A stretch of DNA of 64,000 bases from Meandrina meandrites (GCA_963693305.1 OY855906.1:10834102-10898101); one strand, 5' to 3'; counted from the first letter of the stretch, positions 1-15,100 are shown. Numbers and translations are program-made. The notes: a model not told the origin generated them from the letters alone.

Positions 1-189
1 ATTTGACATTAAGACAGGCTGCATAAATCATGCTATTAGTTGTGCCTTTTGCAACCCCCTGACTATCTTGGCTTATGATTTGTCAGGCAATACGAACCCA
101 AAACAAAGATCTTCAAAATAAGTCAAAATTTTATCGAGTGACAACACTCTGATCGCAGCGTTAAAGTCAGTGTGAAATCTTGAAAGTAC

Positions 190-3100
190 CTCGGCTTCCT
201 CCTCTTCTTTCACTTGCTGCAGGGCTCTTTTGTAGTCACGAGGCATCACCTATCAATCACAAAATGAAAACAAAATATGATCAGAAAAAAACAGCAACAT
301 CCCAGGAATACAGCTGCCCTTTCAACTCGACTAAAGCAAAACTATCATTGTAAATAAAGAAAGACTTGATCTCTGGCTGTTTACTTTCTGTAAACATCCT
401 GGAAATAGGCTGTTATGTTCTGCAAACGTATATCGTTCACATGTAAAAACCTTTTGGACCACTCTTCGCAAACGCTGGTTTATTAGCACAAAAGAAGGAA
501 TGGCAAAAATGCAGTAACGTTGAACTGTCTGGAGTGTGACTGAAGTGATCATCGCAGATGAATTCAGGATAAATGGACAACCTCGTTCCCAGGGTCTCTC
601 TCTCCCCGCCCCCAAGAGCGAGAGAAGAGAGACCCTGGGAACGAGGTTGGATAAATGGACAGTACGATCTAACCACCTAACCATACCTTAACAAACATCT
701 TCACAGAGCTGTCCCAGTCCTCTAGAAGCCACTCGGCCACAGTCGAACCAGTCAGCTGCTGATGGTCTCGCACCAGTCCCCTGACCAGCTCAACATCCGC
801 TCCAGTTACAGGCTCAAGGTCTACAATCTCCTGATTGCACAGCGAGGAGAAGATCTTCTTCCTAAACATTCAGTGATGTTGGTAAACTGTGTGCTGAATT
901 ACTTGATTCTGACTCCAGATCACTTAATTAACGCCATATTGTGGTCGTAGGCAAGGTAGAAAACCCTTATGTGCTGGAGTGGTTTTCAATATTCGTTTGC
1001 TCTCGTTTTGTTTTACGACGCGCCAAAAGAGCGATGTTCAATTGAGTGTCGTAAACTGACAAACTGACCAAAACCAAGGTTATTACTCTGACCAATCAAA
1101 AATGACGTCGACAATCTGGTGAACCAATCAAAACTCGAAGCAAGTAAATGTAGCCGGTAGAAAGCGCGGGAAAACGCGTGTGAGCGAGTCACGCGTGGTT
1201 TTGGTTTTACTTCTGATTGGTCGAGAAAGTGGCACGAGTTTTTTTTAAACAAATCCCTAAGAAAAGTAATGCAAAACCAAAGCACATAAAGGCCTCGCAA
1301 AACAAGGAAACATGTTTTCGGACTTGTTTCCTCGTTTTGCCATACTTCCATGCCGCGCGGAAACAGGAAATGTTTCTGCCGTGTAGCAGAAGCAAATTTT
1401 GCTTCTTGGAAACAAAACTGCTTCCTGTGTGGCAAAACTGGGAAACGCTGGGGAGCGACATGCGCGCGCTACGGGTGTTTCTGGAAACATGTTTCCTCGT
1501 TTTGTCCAGCCGACACTCAAGTGAAAATCGCTCTTTTAGCTTATTGGCACCATCTGCTCAACCAATCACATGCAAAACCGAAATCACTCGCGACTTGGAC
1601 ACACGCGTTTTCCCGCGCTTGGCGCCGATTATGTGTATTTGCTTCGAGCTGCGTTGTCTGCGTTGGTTGTGACTGCCAAATGTGTTTGGCTTCGTTTGGT
1701 TTAAAAACATCCAACTGAAAACCACTCTATAATCTAACGAAACGTTGTCCCGTTCATGTCATCAGAATCACACCGGCTAGAGCGCTGTAAGCAGTGAGTG
1801 TTGTAGAGATCAAAGACAAATTTACTACATCTGGTCTTTTGAGTGACTCGGAGGCCGAGTTGTTGAGGAGCGCATTCTCACAACAGGATCCAAGGGTCTA
1901 AAAGAGAGCATGCACGCAAATGACTATTTGCTTATCATGTTTTACCTGTCAAGCACAAAAGCTATTCCTCCTGACATTCCAGCAGCGAAGTTTCGCCCAG
2001 TGGAGCCAAGAACAACCACGACACCTCCAGTCATGTATTCACATCCATGATCACCAACACCCTAAGCATAAAATAGCACTGTACTTCAGCTGAGGAGAAA
2101 TGCTAACTTTTTAACATTCCAGTGAAAAGGCAAATTAACTTACAGAATACAAAGAGAGGAAATAAAGAGACAGACGGTATTGACTTGTCGTAAAAAAATT
2201 CAATAGGCCACTTCCAAGTTAGCTTTTGCCTCTGTGTCAAAATGGGTCTTCGTGTGAAACCATTCATATGAAAATGAATTTCACCTGGAAGTCCACTTTC
2301 ATGCAAATCAAACTCATTTTCATTTGAACGGTTTCGCACGAGGACTCGTTTTGAAAATGAGGCAAATGGCAACTCGGAAATGGCCTATTGATAGAGCACA
2401 AAGAGCATACTAACCTCACAAACTGCCGTCACTCCAGAATTTCTCACACAAAAACGTTCGGCAGCGATGCCTCTTACAAATGCCTAGACAACAAGTACAA
2501 GAAAAGAGTTCATTTTCTCCTCAAGTCACATCTTCTTCCTGGGTGACTCACCTCCTTCAATTCTGAAGATTCTCGTGAGCGTATAATTAAAAACTAAAAA
2601 TTAAGGTAAGGCTTAAATGCTACGATAAAAGACTAAGTAATAATAATAATACTAATAATAAAGTCAAAGTTAACATCGTTTGGTTTGGCCTTGGTCAGAC
2701 GGCAGGCTTTTCTTGAAGGCCGTCAAGTTTGGTGCATTTACTGTTTCACTGGCCAGGCTGTTCCACTCTCGTATCGTTCTTGGGAAAAACGAGTACATGT
2801 GGTAGTCCGTCTTTGAGCGGGGAATTTTGTACGCATTTGAATTTACGTGCCGTGATCTCCTTTGAAGTGGCGTCATGTTTCTGATAAGCAAAAGAAAAGC
2901 ATTTGGTCGCGGACGAGAGACACCTTTACCTTGCCTGCAGTAGCACCGTAGAAACAAACGTTTCCAACAATAATGTTCTCTTCTGCTTTGTAGTTACCAG
3001 GGTGCTTGGTGCTTGGATAAACGATAATCTTGCCTCCGGCTAAACCCTGAAAAAATGTGTTCGTGTTTAGAGTGGTTTTCAACTGAGTGTCGAAAGTAAT

Positions 3101-6100
3101 TAGAATTTTCTATGCTAATGCATTACTATGCTCAGTTAATGATTGGTTGAAAAATTCGCGCCATTTTCTTACCCAATCAGAAGTACAAACCAAAACCAAG
3201 CGCGACACGCGCACGTTTTCCCGCGCTTCGTGTCGGCTACATGTATTCAAATTTTGATTGGTTTACTGGACTGTCTATGTCCTTTGTGATTGGCCAGAGC
3301 GACAGCTTTGGTTTTGTTTTTGCGACACTCAAATTAAAAACTGCTCTTATCAACTGCACAAACAAGTGCAATTAGCGTTTCAGAAGCAAAAATGTGTTTT
3401 TCACACAGTAGAAATAACAAGCCGTGTATAAACAACCGTTACTATAGTTACCTTGCCGACATAGTCATTCGAGTCACCTTCCAGCTCCAATGTCACACCA
3501 GGGGAAAGGAAAGCGCCAAAACTCTGACCTGTGAGAGCAAAGGAACCCAACTGAATGTATTCCGCTAGTTTTGAATGAGAAATGAGCCTTTTTCACGAGA
3601 TTTTTGCACAAATCCACCACAACAGTGTGTAATATTTATGCATTGACTGATATGACAGGACAAATCTGACTAACAACGGAATTCTGTTCTCGAATATACC
3701 GATCTGGTCGGCCAGTTGTGACTTATGGTTAAGACAACAGCCGGTGTCTTATAAAAACCCGGGATACTAGGTTTCCACCAAGACATTTTCCATAATTTCC
3801 ATAATTTTACATCCATCTCGCACTTACCTGCAGATCCTCTTGCTTTGATGTGAATTGTGCCATCTGGAAGACCTTTCTCACCAAATTTCCTGTCGACAAC
3901 AAAAATGATGAGTCATTCAAAGGATTATTGATTAAACAACAAGACGCGATGACCTAATTATAGTACGTGTAACGGACTTAATTTGGGTCTGGTCTCCTTT
4001 CTGGTCCGGTCAGTCGCTTTGTTTTATGTTCTTTGGTGTCAAACTTTATCTTTACAATGCCTGTTTTCACGTACGTGTACTAACACTTACTGGGAATTGT
4101 TGGAGCTTGGATAACAATGTTTTAGGCTTTAGGATAGCGCTTTTTAAAGTTCCGTTTTTTCCCGTCCACACTTTGACGAAAAAGATACGTTCTTACAAGT
4201 TTCTGGAGCTTTTGGTGAAACCGATCGTCGTTTTCTATCATTTTAGTGTGAATGAAAGGCGAAAACGCTTCAAAAAGTATATGCTTTAAACCAAAACGCA
4301 AACAAAGGTGCCTAAGCGTTGTATTACTAACCTTGCAATGTGATAGCTAAGAGTGGTGCCAAATGCCCGGTCCATGTTCATCACTGGTGTTTCCAGATAC
4401 AAGTGCTTTGATGCTCCATTCAGAATGTCTTTAGCAGCTTCAATGAGTTGATTGTCCTGAAGTTATTTAAAAACATTCGAACAGGGTGAATGAGTGCTGA
4501 ATGTAAATAGCTTCAGGGAGTGAACAAATCAGGTTCTAATTTCCCATTACCTCTTTATATGAAATTCAAGCAGGTAGGTTACAGGACTGAGTTGTATGAT
4601 CATCCCAAAAAATCTTGTGATTATCCGGAAAAAAATGAACTGTTTCCCCCGGAACCAGTCATAAATTGTTAAATGTTGTCCGCTAGACCGAGTGATTAGC
4701 ACGTTGAGGTTTATATCTTGAGAGGAAAACATTACTAGCCATGCAGTATCTATCGGAGGTGATTGTTGTGACCAACCTTTCGTAGCTCCAGCTTGTGATT
4801 TTGTGCCTCACTTCCTCCTAAGTGATCACCGGGGTTCAATTCGTTACCAGTCATCAGAAGAGGACTGAAGTCTAACAACTGCAAACAAGAAACAAGACGA
4901 GTAGGACATGCATGGAGAGCCAGGTCTACCTTCTTGGTAGAAGCTTTAACAGAGTTTTGAGATTTAACAAGTAATATATCAATCACGAGAGACAGTGTTT
5001 TATCGGGATATCCAAACACCGAGAAGAGAGTTGAAAATACGACGCGCAGCGGAGTATTTTTGACGAAATTCGAGGTGTTTGGATAGCCAATGAAACACTG
5101 TCTTGAGTGTTTGATATATCTTCTCAACCGAAACTAAAACTAAGGGGTAAACGGAGAAATAAAATCGTAAGAGTCTATGCTAATAGACCTTTTTCGCTTG
5201 GGCGTTTGTTTTCCCATTACAGACCACGTGATATTCTCTAGAGAATTTTTCTTTTATCCACGTAAAATCTATTCATTCATTCATTCATTCATTCATTCAT
5301 TCATTCATTCATTCATTCATTCATTCATTCATTCATTCATTCATTCATTCATTCATTCATTCATTCATTCATTCATTCATTCATTCATTCATTCATTCAT
5401 TCATTCATTCATTCATTCATTCATTCATTCATTCATTCATTCATTCATTCATTCATTCATTCATTCATTCATTCATTCATTCATTCATTCATTCATTCAT
5501 TCATTCATTCATTCATTCATTCATTCATTCATTCATTCATTCATTCATTCATTCATTCATTCATTCATTCATTCATTCATTCATTCATTCATTCATTCAT
5601 TCATTCATTCATTCATTCATTCATTCATGTACTGACGCGACTATTTGAAAATTTGAAAGCAAGAATTCTCAACAGTATCATCACATGGTCTGTAATGGGG
5701 CAACAAAACGCCCAAGCGAAAAAGGTCTATTAAGATCGGGTATCCAAACCTCCTTCAAAGTTATGATTTTCTTTGATTTAAATTGATGAATTATTAATGA
5801 GTTTGAGAATACATAGTGAGTAGAAGATTACCCAGTGAAAGGAAAGAAACGAGCGGGGCTAAGTTGATTTTCCCCTCTTTAGTGTCCCTTGAGCAACTGT
5901 AAAGGAAACGTAAACTACAATATACTAAATCAATCTTCTCGCTTCCGTGTTTTTAGGTTTGATTCTTGTGCTTTGCATACTAAATCAATGTGAGGTCCCA
6001 GGACCACAAGTTTGTTTACAGATGGATGGGCGGACAGATGAACAGATGGACACAATGTGAGTTTACTTACCTTAACTTTGGCGTTCAGTGGCTGTGCAGG

Positions 6101-9100
6101 CTCCAGGACGTCACATCGTCCAATCATATCACTCAACTTGCGGAAACCCATTTTAGCCATGTACTCACGAACCTATGAATAACAAGCATTAGATTCAATC
6201 TGCAAGTTCTTTGCAACGACATCAACCACCTTTGAATAAAATAGCCCCAGAAATTGCCACAACTAGTTCGAGAAATCAAGTAACATTTTGAAGTTTCCAA
6301 GACTTGGGCAACATTTCGAGAGACTGAAGACTTCTTAACAAGGATTTCTTTTCTAGTTAAGGCTAATCAACTCGATGTTATTAATGAGCTTACCTCTTCA
6401 GCTAACATGAAAAAGAAGTTGATGACATGCTCTGGTTTGCCTGCAAACTTCTTCCTCAATACAGGGTCCTGTAAATTGACCAATTCAAATAGTTCCACAG
6501 ATAATAAATGATACAAAAAGGAACAGCATTTCTTGCTAACTTCAGTCATATTATCGTAGCGAGGGCATTATTATTTACCACTTAAAGGGATTCTCTGCAT
6601 ATAGAAAATCAGTTACTATTATTTGTAAAGAATTCCCCTAAAAGAAAAAGTACTATACGATTGTAGAAGTATAAAATGGACCAAAAGACTGCTTTGTGTG
6701 CTAAACGTCTGCCAAAGCTTGATTAAAAATAAATGGTTGCAAAATGAATATAACACTGTGTTTTGGGTACAATATTCCCATGAAAAGTCGTTCCTTTACC
6801 TGTGTGGCTATTCCGACAGGACATGTGTTCAAATGACATTTTCTCATCATGGTACATCCCAAGGCAATGAGAGGAGCAGTAGAAAATCCAAACTCATCAG
6901 CACCCAACAGAGCGCCAATTACCACGTCACGCCCCGTCCTGATCTGTCCATCAACTTGAAGGACGACTCTCCTGCGCAGATTGTTCAGTATAAGGGTTTG
7001 ATGGGTCTCAGCTATGCCCAGTTCCCATGGCAATCCAGCATGTTTGATGCCTGACCACGTGCTTGCTCCTGTTCCGCCATCATGACCAGAGATTACAATG
7101 TGTTCAGAGTGACCCTAGTGAGTAAACAAAGCGAAATTAGTTAGCAGCCGACATTCGCACAATGTACTCACTAGAAATGACAACGTGCAGGTCCTTATTA
7201 ACTACTAAAGCTGGTATTTATAATTTTATATCAACTTTTATCGTTTAAAATAGGTAATGACATCTTGAAGAGAACAAAATATTGCTCTGTCTCTTAAATG
7301 TAGTAGAGTCCCGATTTCTTGAACGCTCACTTCACCTCTAACTCTAACCAAAATTTCTTTGCCTTGGATTTGCTTCCCTCAGTCAAACACTGCTATTTTT
7401 TCCAATTTCACGAGCCAATTTTGTTTTGCCTTGGAGGTTAAAGAACACAAGATTTCTCACACTTTACTGCCCGGAGCCAAGTCATGTCAACCCAAATCAC
7501 GCACCGAGCCATGCGACCTTATACCCCCACGCACTAGAACCCAGACTCCCAGCAGTGTGAGAAAGACGTTTTCCGTGTCTTTCATACCTCAGCCAGAGGA
7601 AAACCACACTTCACTGTACTAATTCTTTTTTAAAAAAGATCAGTTTAGAGACTTGAGCAGCCTAGAGTTGTTATTTTAAATTGTAAAAATGTAAAAATAC
7701 GGACAGATAACAAACCTTTGCAACTCCAGCAGCGATTACACCCACTCCTACTTCTGACACCAGCTTCACACTGACTCGAGCTTGAGGGTTGGAGCACTTT
7801 AAGTTGTAAATAAGCTAAAAACAACGCAGATGAATGATGACATAATTTTTCTTGTCACAACACAGACAATTTAAAAACCAAAAGCAATGATAAGCTGCCT
7901 CACCTCAGCTAAGTCTTCAATGGAGTAGATATCGTGATGAGGGGGAGGGCTGATAAGGCCCACACCAGGTACAGACTTACGAGTCTTGGCAATATGTTTG
8001 GAAACCTATCAAGATTCATTTCAAAATAATCACGAGTCAACAACAATAAAACAGTGAGAGATCTAGTTGGGACAATAGAGCAGTGAAGATGCCGTAGGAC
8101 TCTCATAAGCAATGGCCAAGTTGATAGCTTATTTTATGGCATCTACTAGCATTGACATAGTCAGCCATTAATTTTCACGCTTCTAGAAACCCTAAACTAT
8201 CGTTAGGTCATGTTTCTCACTTAAATGAATTGGGCAATATTAGTTTCTGTCAGGGTATTTGAGCTTTTTAAAATTTGCTAAGGATGGATTATTTGGCAAG
8301 ATTATTTGCATTCATATAAGAGCAAAACAAAGCAAAACAAAATAGATCATAGTACGTACCTTGTATCCAGGCAACTCTCCACCTTCTCCAGGTTTGGCTC
8401 CCTAAAACATCAGATATATTTTCATTACATTGTAGAATGTCTAATTTAATTACCATTTTGTAAAGAAGATGCAGAGATACCTCAAACGGATACACAGATG
8501 TTTACCTGAGCCATTTTAATCTGTAAGTCTTCTGCCATTGCAAGGTACCAAGCATTCACTCCAAACCTTCCAGATGCCACTTGTCTGATGGCAGATCTTG
8601 TGTTGTTTTCAGGGTCACTTCCTCTCAGTGGATCCTCACCTCCTTCACCTGTGTTACTCTTGCCACCAATCCTGAAAAATGAAACAAGTCAAAACAAGTT
8701 CCTAATGTTTCAAAACACTCACACATAGGCCTCACGTTACAAACTAAGAATGACCCAACAAATTAGTATTATGTTCAGGCTTTCAATAGGAGCTGGCATA
8801 TGCCAGACCTCCGGCGGGTGCTCTGTTATGAATAGCTGGCTAAAGTTCATGCAGCTCCCTTTAAAACAAAAAAATCTTTTCAGCCTCTTAAATGTAAATT
8901 GCTGTCTGATGAGTACCACCCAAAGGCAGCCATCTACTTCAAATAGTATTGTGACTGATTAAGTGAAAGCAGTTGTTTAAGAAGTAGTATTTGCCTACAA
9001 GAAAACAAGCTAACTCACTTGTTCATGGCCATAGCAAGAGTTGAGTGAGTTTCATATGAAATGGAACCAAAACTCATAGCACCTAAAGGCAAAATAATCA

Positions 9101-12100
9101 ATTTAAAATTATAAATTAACTTGATAGGTTCCAAAACCTCATGGAGCAGTACCACTTAAACGTACATGTGCTCTTCTCTAGCTGTATAGTTTCATCTGCA
9201 AACATTATAGCTAGAATGATAATTAAGGTATAACTCTGATAGTCTAAAAGGATTTTGAACCATGTTGGGGGGCATAACAAATGACTTCACTTTTCGCCTA
9301 CCTGTTGCAAACCTTTTCACAATTTCTGAAGCTGGTTCAACTTCTGAGATGTCCAAAGGTTGCTTGGCAAATTTAATTTGCAGCTGTCCACGCAGTGTGC
9401 AGGAACGAACCTACAAGAGGAAATTGACAAAGTGATTAGCAAATGTCTAACTACTTACAGACTATTGAAATATGGGAGTGTACCCACCACTTCAATAGAG
9501 GTCTCACTGTACTTTTGGTAGGCAGGTTGACTCTTCATTCTCACTGCATCCTGTAAGAAAACCAAGAAACAAATTAAAAAACAAATGAAAAGCAATGCTA
9601 CTATACTTCTTAGTAGTAGTTTCATTTCTTCACCCAGGTGTATAAATGGGTACCAGTAAATTTAATGCTGGGGGCAACCATGCAATGGACTAGCATTCCA
9701 TCCAGGGAGGAGTAAAAATACTTGTTGCTGCTTAATGCTAGGGAAACCAGGATAAGTTCTGCCCTGATGAGCCACTAGCCCTGACCGCAGACTGTGCCAA
9801 TCTTAAATGACCACTGACTTTTTTTATTTAACCGAACTAACCTGTAAGTTTGCGATACACTTGGGATCATTGATGTGCTTTTCTCCACCTTCACGCCAGT
9901 GATACTCACCCTAAAACCAAAGCAATTGCAATTGGTAACCTTAGCCAAGAAATGTAAAGTACGATTATAGCAAAGTGTGTTGAAGTTAAATTCTGGGATA
10001 CAGGTGCGTGATTCCCAGTTCAGTGACTTTGCAAACAAACTGAACAATAATCTTTACAACCAGAACCATCAATGATAACTTAAAATCCATTAACGACTAT
10101 AGCTGACAATTTAAGGTCAGTCTTGTGAACCCCATTTTCCACTTTCTGCCAATCAAATATTCACTCTACCTTGTTGTTCACCAAGACATTGTCACAGTCA
10201 CGATCAGAAAATGCCACACTGTGTTTACTCAGAGCCTGCAACAGAGGAAGGAGGAAAGGAAAAATTTGAACCATTACTAGGAAACATTTTACAACTACAA
10301 TAAATGTTAGAACTCTTGCCATCCTGCATGTTTTCAGCTCAGACATATAGCTAAGAGCCGGTTATCAGCTAATTTAACCAGCTGAAAGAGAGCCTAAATC
10401 ATGAGTTCACATTCCACTAGAAAGGAAAGACTTGGAGGTAATTTTGAAGAAAAGACCAGAAAATCCAGCTGTGCTTGTTAATAAGCCAGCTAATTTTTGT
10501 TTTTAGCTTCATCCCTGTTAGCTACAATTCAGGATGGAAAAAAAGGAAGCCACAACAAGACTCTTACTCGAGACTAACATTTTATTTTTATTTATTTTTT
10601 CCAGCAGACCAACCTAACAATCACCTTATCCAGTAAAATGGTACACCCAATCAAAATTGGTTAATTATTTAATATTTGACATCACTAAGAGTACTGTAAG
10701 TACATACCTCTTGGGCTAACAGTTCAAACGTAACTCCACTCAGTCGTGATGCTGTTCCCACAAAACACTTGTCTATCACCTATAAGGATTTTAATATTGC
10801 ATTAGTGGATGTTTCTAAGCTTGCTCAGTAGGCACTTTTTGCAGAAATTGACTAAAAATTTAGTATTTTTAAACCTGCAGCATGCATTGACAAAAATTCA
10901 CTGACTATCTGTTTTGTATTCATATGAAGAACCTACCTCCTCTGCAAGCCCAACAGCTTCAAATATTTGAGCTCCCTGTAAAAAAATAATCAGCAAATAA
11001 ATATTTGATACTGGACTAAAAGTGATCATAAGAAACTGTAAAATTGAGTTTCCAGGGTTTCAACAAAATTTTAAGTAAGAAACTGGTTTGAATAGAGTAA
11101 CTGCCGATTCGAAAGAATCTTTCTTTAATTACTGAAATTTAGGGAAAAAGGAGCCAACCTCCATGAGAGAAGTAGACAAGGGAAACAGCCTACGGTTTTC
11201 ATCAGGAATCAGTGCTTATTGAAAGCATTCAGTTTCAAGGGTGAATTCTTATGTCAGGCCCACTTCAGTTTTTGTGACTATCACTAATATCTTGCACTCT
11301 CCCAACAGTTGTGTACCTTGTAGCTGTGTAGAGTTGATATCCCCATTTTTGCCATGACTTTGGCAATTCCTTTTTTTACAGCAGCAGTGTAGTTTTCAAC
11401 TATGTCTTGGTCTGACAGAGGAGGGTCCAACAGTCCTAAAAGAATTTTTGAATTGTCCTTTATTTTTACCTCATTTATAAATAAAAAATTGACAAGGAAT
11501 GAAATACTGAAATTTCAAACTTTGAACTCTGTAATGGTAAATGTACCTTGGTCTCGCTGATTTGCAACAGTCTCAAAAACTAAGTATGGGCAAATGGCAT
11601 CTGCTCCATAACCCAACAGAACACAAAAGTGATGAATTTCTCTGAAAGAAAAACAAACAAACAAATTTTACAAGTCATGTAATTTCATAATGTGAACATT
11701 TACTTTGTGCATCGGAAAGGAAAGCAAAGAGTGCATAGCATGACATAAACACACACAATTTAAATCTCAACTGCTTTTTAGGTAATAAGGGAATTTAAAC
11801 TGACTCAAAGATTAATAGCACAGAGCATGCTGATCAAGTAGAGAAATATATATCAAAAACAGTTAGTCAGTAGGATATATTTTAAGTATATCTTGTTTTT
11901 GGAAAAATGCACCTTCTTTGCAAATGCATGATTGAAAATGAAATAATAAAGCAAGGTCAAATAACAAGGTACTGGTTAATTTGCCAACAATTTCAATCTT
12001 AGAGAAGTGTCAGTCAAGGAGAGAGGGTACAGCCATTCTTGAATTTTCAAGGGCAATCAAACTTACAGCACATTTAGAGATGGTTTGAGATTTTTATAAT

Positions 12101-15100
12101 TCCTACCTCACTTCAGCTGACTCGATGACCAGTCCAACCTGTGACCTTTGTTTCATTCTGATCAAGTGATGATGGACAGCACCTAATGACAGTAGCGAGC
12201 TGACACAATAGATAATAATGATTAGTAACGAGTTCAAGGAATTTATTTCTGAAAAATCTTGCCTTAATATAGTTTTCCTCTCTGATATAATTTGGGCCAC
12301 TAGGCAGACTTTACCTTATCTACCCCTAAGAAAATTAAAAGCAACAAATGAAGTAGTAGCACATAAGGTTCACATTCCCTTCCTATTGACTTAACCCATA
12401 TTTACCACATCTCAAATGAGGCATTTGACAGGGAGTTCTGAACCTCCCTCTCCGTGTTCCTCCCCTTCCCCCCCCCCCCCCCTTTTCCCTGTTTCTACCC
12501 TTCCCTTAGTGGTTCTCACCTGTTTGTGTTATTTCTATTGCAAATTATTATGCAGTGTTGTAAAATTTTTCTCAGTTCCTCCCAGTTTCCACCACATTGG
12601 AAACCTCTCTTCTCCTGCCTCCTGCACCCCTCCCTCCCACCCCTTTCCTCCTGGATTCTCACCCCCCCTGTCCCCCTCCACTCATATTTCAAATCATTAG
12701 CCACTGTGCTAGTGACTCTGCTAATCTTGTAGTCCATGTCGACAACACTAATGTCAGGGATAAGCATATCGCAGTCTACAGGGTATTTAGAAGAAACAGA
12801 AGCTTCACCTCATAGGAACATGTTTTCTTCCAGCAGCTCTGTCAGTTAAAACAATAAAGGCACATCCATTCTCTACAGCTTCAGATGCCTAGAACAAAGA
12901 GGAGAAAGCATCACTTCCATTGAAAATACACTGTTTCCAATGATGTGCAGCAACAAAGGAAACTACTATCAACATGTACAATTGCACTATAATCATGCAG
13001 AAACTTTCTATTAACTGATTTATCTCAAGTTCAGCATATTTTCTGTACCATTATCTTGTACATTTTTATCTGAAGGCTTAAATGCAGCTGCAAGAACTGT
13101 CTAATATGAACTACATAAATCAATGTGATATGGGTGATATGATTTTTTATAAATATCAATAAATATCAATATTTATGTTACATGCAAATGCACTTGCTGT
13201 GTTAAAGTTTACACATATTTAATAATACCACTTGAAATTAATACGAGTTTGATGGTAAAATTGTGATTTAACTCAACTCACCTCTTTGCAAATTCTATCA
13301 ATTGAAGGAACAAGACCATTGACTCCCTCTTCCACTGGGTACACCATGTTGATAGTCTGGCACTGAAGCAATAAAATGTAAAGTTAGAACACATCTTGGT
13401 CTTCAAGGTTCAAACAATCAATTTACACATACCTTACACCAGGACTGAGCACTCCCTTTGATGGCCTCAACATCTGCGCAAGACAAGATTGGGTGGTCCA
13501 AGTACACACGATGACACTCCGCCACGTCAGGCTCAAGAAGGTTTGGCTCTGGACCAACAGGGCATGCCTTAATTAGAAGACAACAAGTTTAAACTTAAAT
13601 CATTGCCAGTTAGAATGTGTTTAATTGAGACTGTTCAGTTTTTTTGTCACTGCTTCTGAAGAAAAAAATTGGATTTCACTTCATCTTTAAAATGAATGAA
13701 TCTAGAGAGTTAAAGTTTGACTAAAAAGATAGCAACTTACCAGCGACATGACAATTTTCTCCCGAATTGGGTCAATGGGAGGATTTGTCACCTGAAAGAA
13801 GCAAATAAGCTGCATCAAACAGATTCATATAACATATGGCACCTGGTTATTTCATGATACACTTAATGACATTGTTAATGACATACTTCGTGCATATGCT
13901 GTATTTAGCAACAACAATATCATTGTGCACTGCCGTAGATAAGAGGGGAAAGTATTCTTTTAAGTAATATGGATAAAACACAAGACAGTGTTAATCACAA
14001 AATGTATATTTATTTAATAAATATTCAGGAGAACATACAGTCAACACAAAAAGAGCATAATAATTATTTTATGATAAGCAGTTTATACCTGTGCAAAGAG
14101 CTGCTTGAAGTAGTCAAACACCAACTGTGGGTGCATCGTCAGGCAGGACAGGGGTGCGTCATTACCCATGGACCCAAGAGCCTCTTTCCTAAACAAGAAC
14201 ACAGAATGGTTCAGAAAAGTCTGCTCATACCATATTTTATACTCAATTATGTGCCACCCCCAGATTGAGCGCCGCATATAATAGCAAAAATATTAAAGCG
14301 TGCTGCCCTCAAATAAGCGCCGTGTTCATTCACAACAATGTGGTGCTTAAAGAGTACTGCCCTGAAATAAGTGCCACCCCCAAAATAAACACTGCAACAG
14401 AAACTCTGAAAATTTAAAGAGCGTCATGGTGCTCAATCCACTAATATGGTATGCCACAAGATTTTTTTATATAGTAGCATTACTTGTCTACCAGTACTAG
14501 TACTTCCTCTCGGAGCAAATGCTTGTCCACTGCCCAGCAATAGATATTTTAGGTTCAAACCCCAGAGCTCTTGAACTGAAATCTGATAAACTGACCATTA
14601 TCGGTACCAGGAGGGATTACAAGAACTTAATATAATAAGTAACCTTTCCTGACAAGATACTACTGCCTAAATAAAAGCTCAGAATTAAACTTACTTGTTA
14701 TTAACCATTGGCAAAATTAGTAAGTTCAGATCTTCCAGAGAATAACCAAACATGGGCAACCTCCTGTCTCTGTGGATCAGCTCATTTTGTGAGGGAGGCT
14801 GAATCAAAGGTACTGCATCAGCAGAGAGGTTGTTAGAACCTTGGTATGCCTGGTGGATTTCCTTCAGTGTCCTGACACTCTTTTTCAGAAGCTCACTGCA
14901 AGGCCGCAGACTGGCCATTCCATGTTTGAGTTCATGATCCTCAACCACAGAACCCAATGATGTGTCCACCAGAAGCATTCTTCCTGGTCGTAAACGACCC
15001 TATGATGAAGAGGGAAATCTATCAATGATAATCTACTATAATTATGTGATAATTATAGCACTCGGCATTTTTTCATAAATTACATGCGGCTGTGCAAATC

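Larger units (their letters stand above)
190..4878 (-). other. GOGAT: GOGAT exons 37-45: GXGXG domain and start of linker to NADH part
   Basis: Exons: 4777-4878, 4332-4456, 3828-3889, 3452-3528, 2930-3046, 2415-2483, 1946-2061, 687-861, 190-249. The repeats [44 protein letters not shown] and NFAAGMSGG are the right-handed helix of the GltB C-terminus. The last visible exon encodes [19 protein letters not shown], resembling the linker before the GltD-like domain. Bases 1-189 look like intron. Confidence 0.93.
9488..14999 (-). other. GOGAT: GOGAT exons 14-27: central (linker) domain
   Basis: Exons: 14695-14999, 14089-14188, 13741-13791, 13433-13567, 13282-13362, 12809-12888, 12107-12199, 11547-11641, 11317-11435, 10937-10975, 10708-10779, 10170-10235, 9842-9910, 9488-9550 (about residues 406-861). 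Family landmarks include [16 protein letters not shown] and [10 protein letters not shown] (exons 14-15), [16 protein letters not shown] (exon 16), [20 protein letters not shown] (exons 19-20) and [11 protein letters not shown] (exon 21). Introns are short (mostly 100-700 bp) and AT-rich. The intron between exons 19 and 20 carries a C-rich dispersed repeat. Confidence 0.92.

Noticed and set aside
1013..1718. Overlapping frames of 84-151 codons on both strands
   Set aside because: They fall inside nested palindromic MITEs and show Phe/Leu/Cys-rich low-information sequence.
5177..5635. 152-codon frame with repeated Phe-Ile-His-Ser
   Set aside because: It is the translation of the (ATTC)n microsatellite; no start context, splice site or homologue.
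12416..12815. Pro/Ser-rich frames on the plus strand
   Set aside because: C-rich dispersed repeat in a GOGAT intron; a diverged copy exists at 62138.
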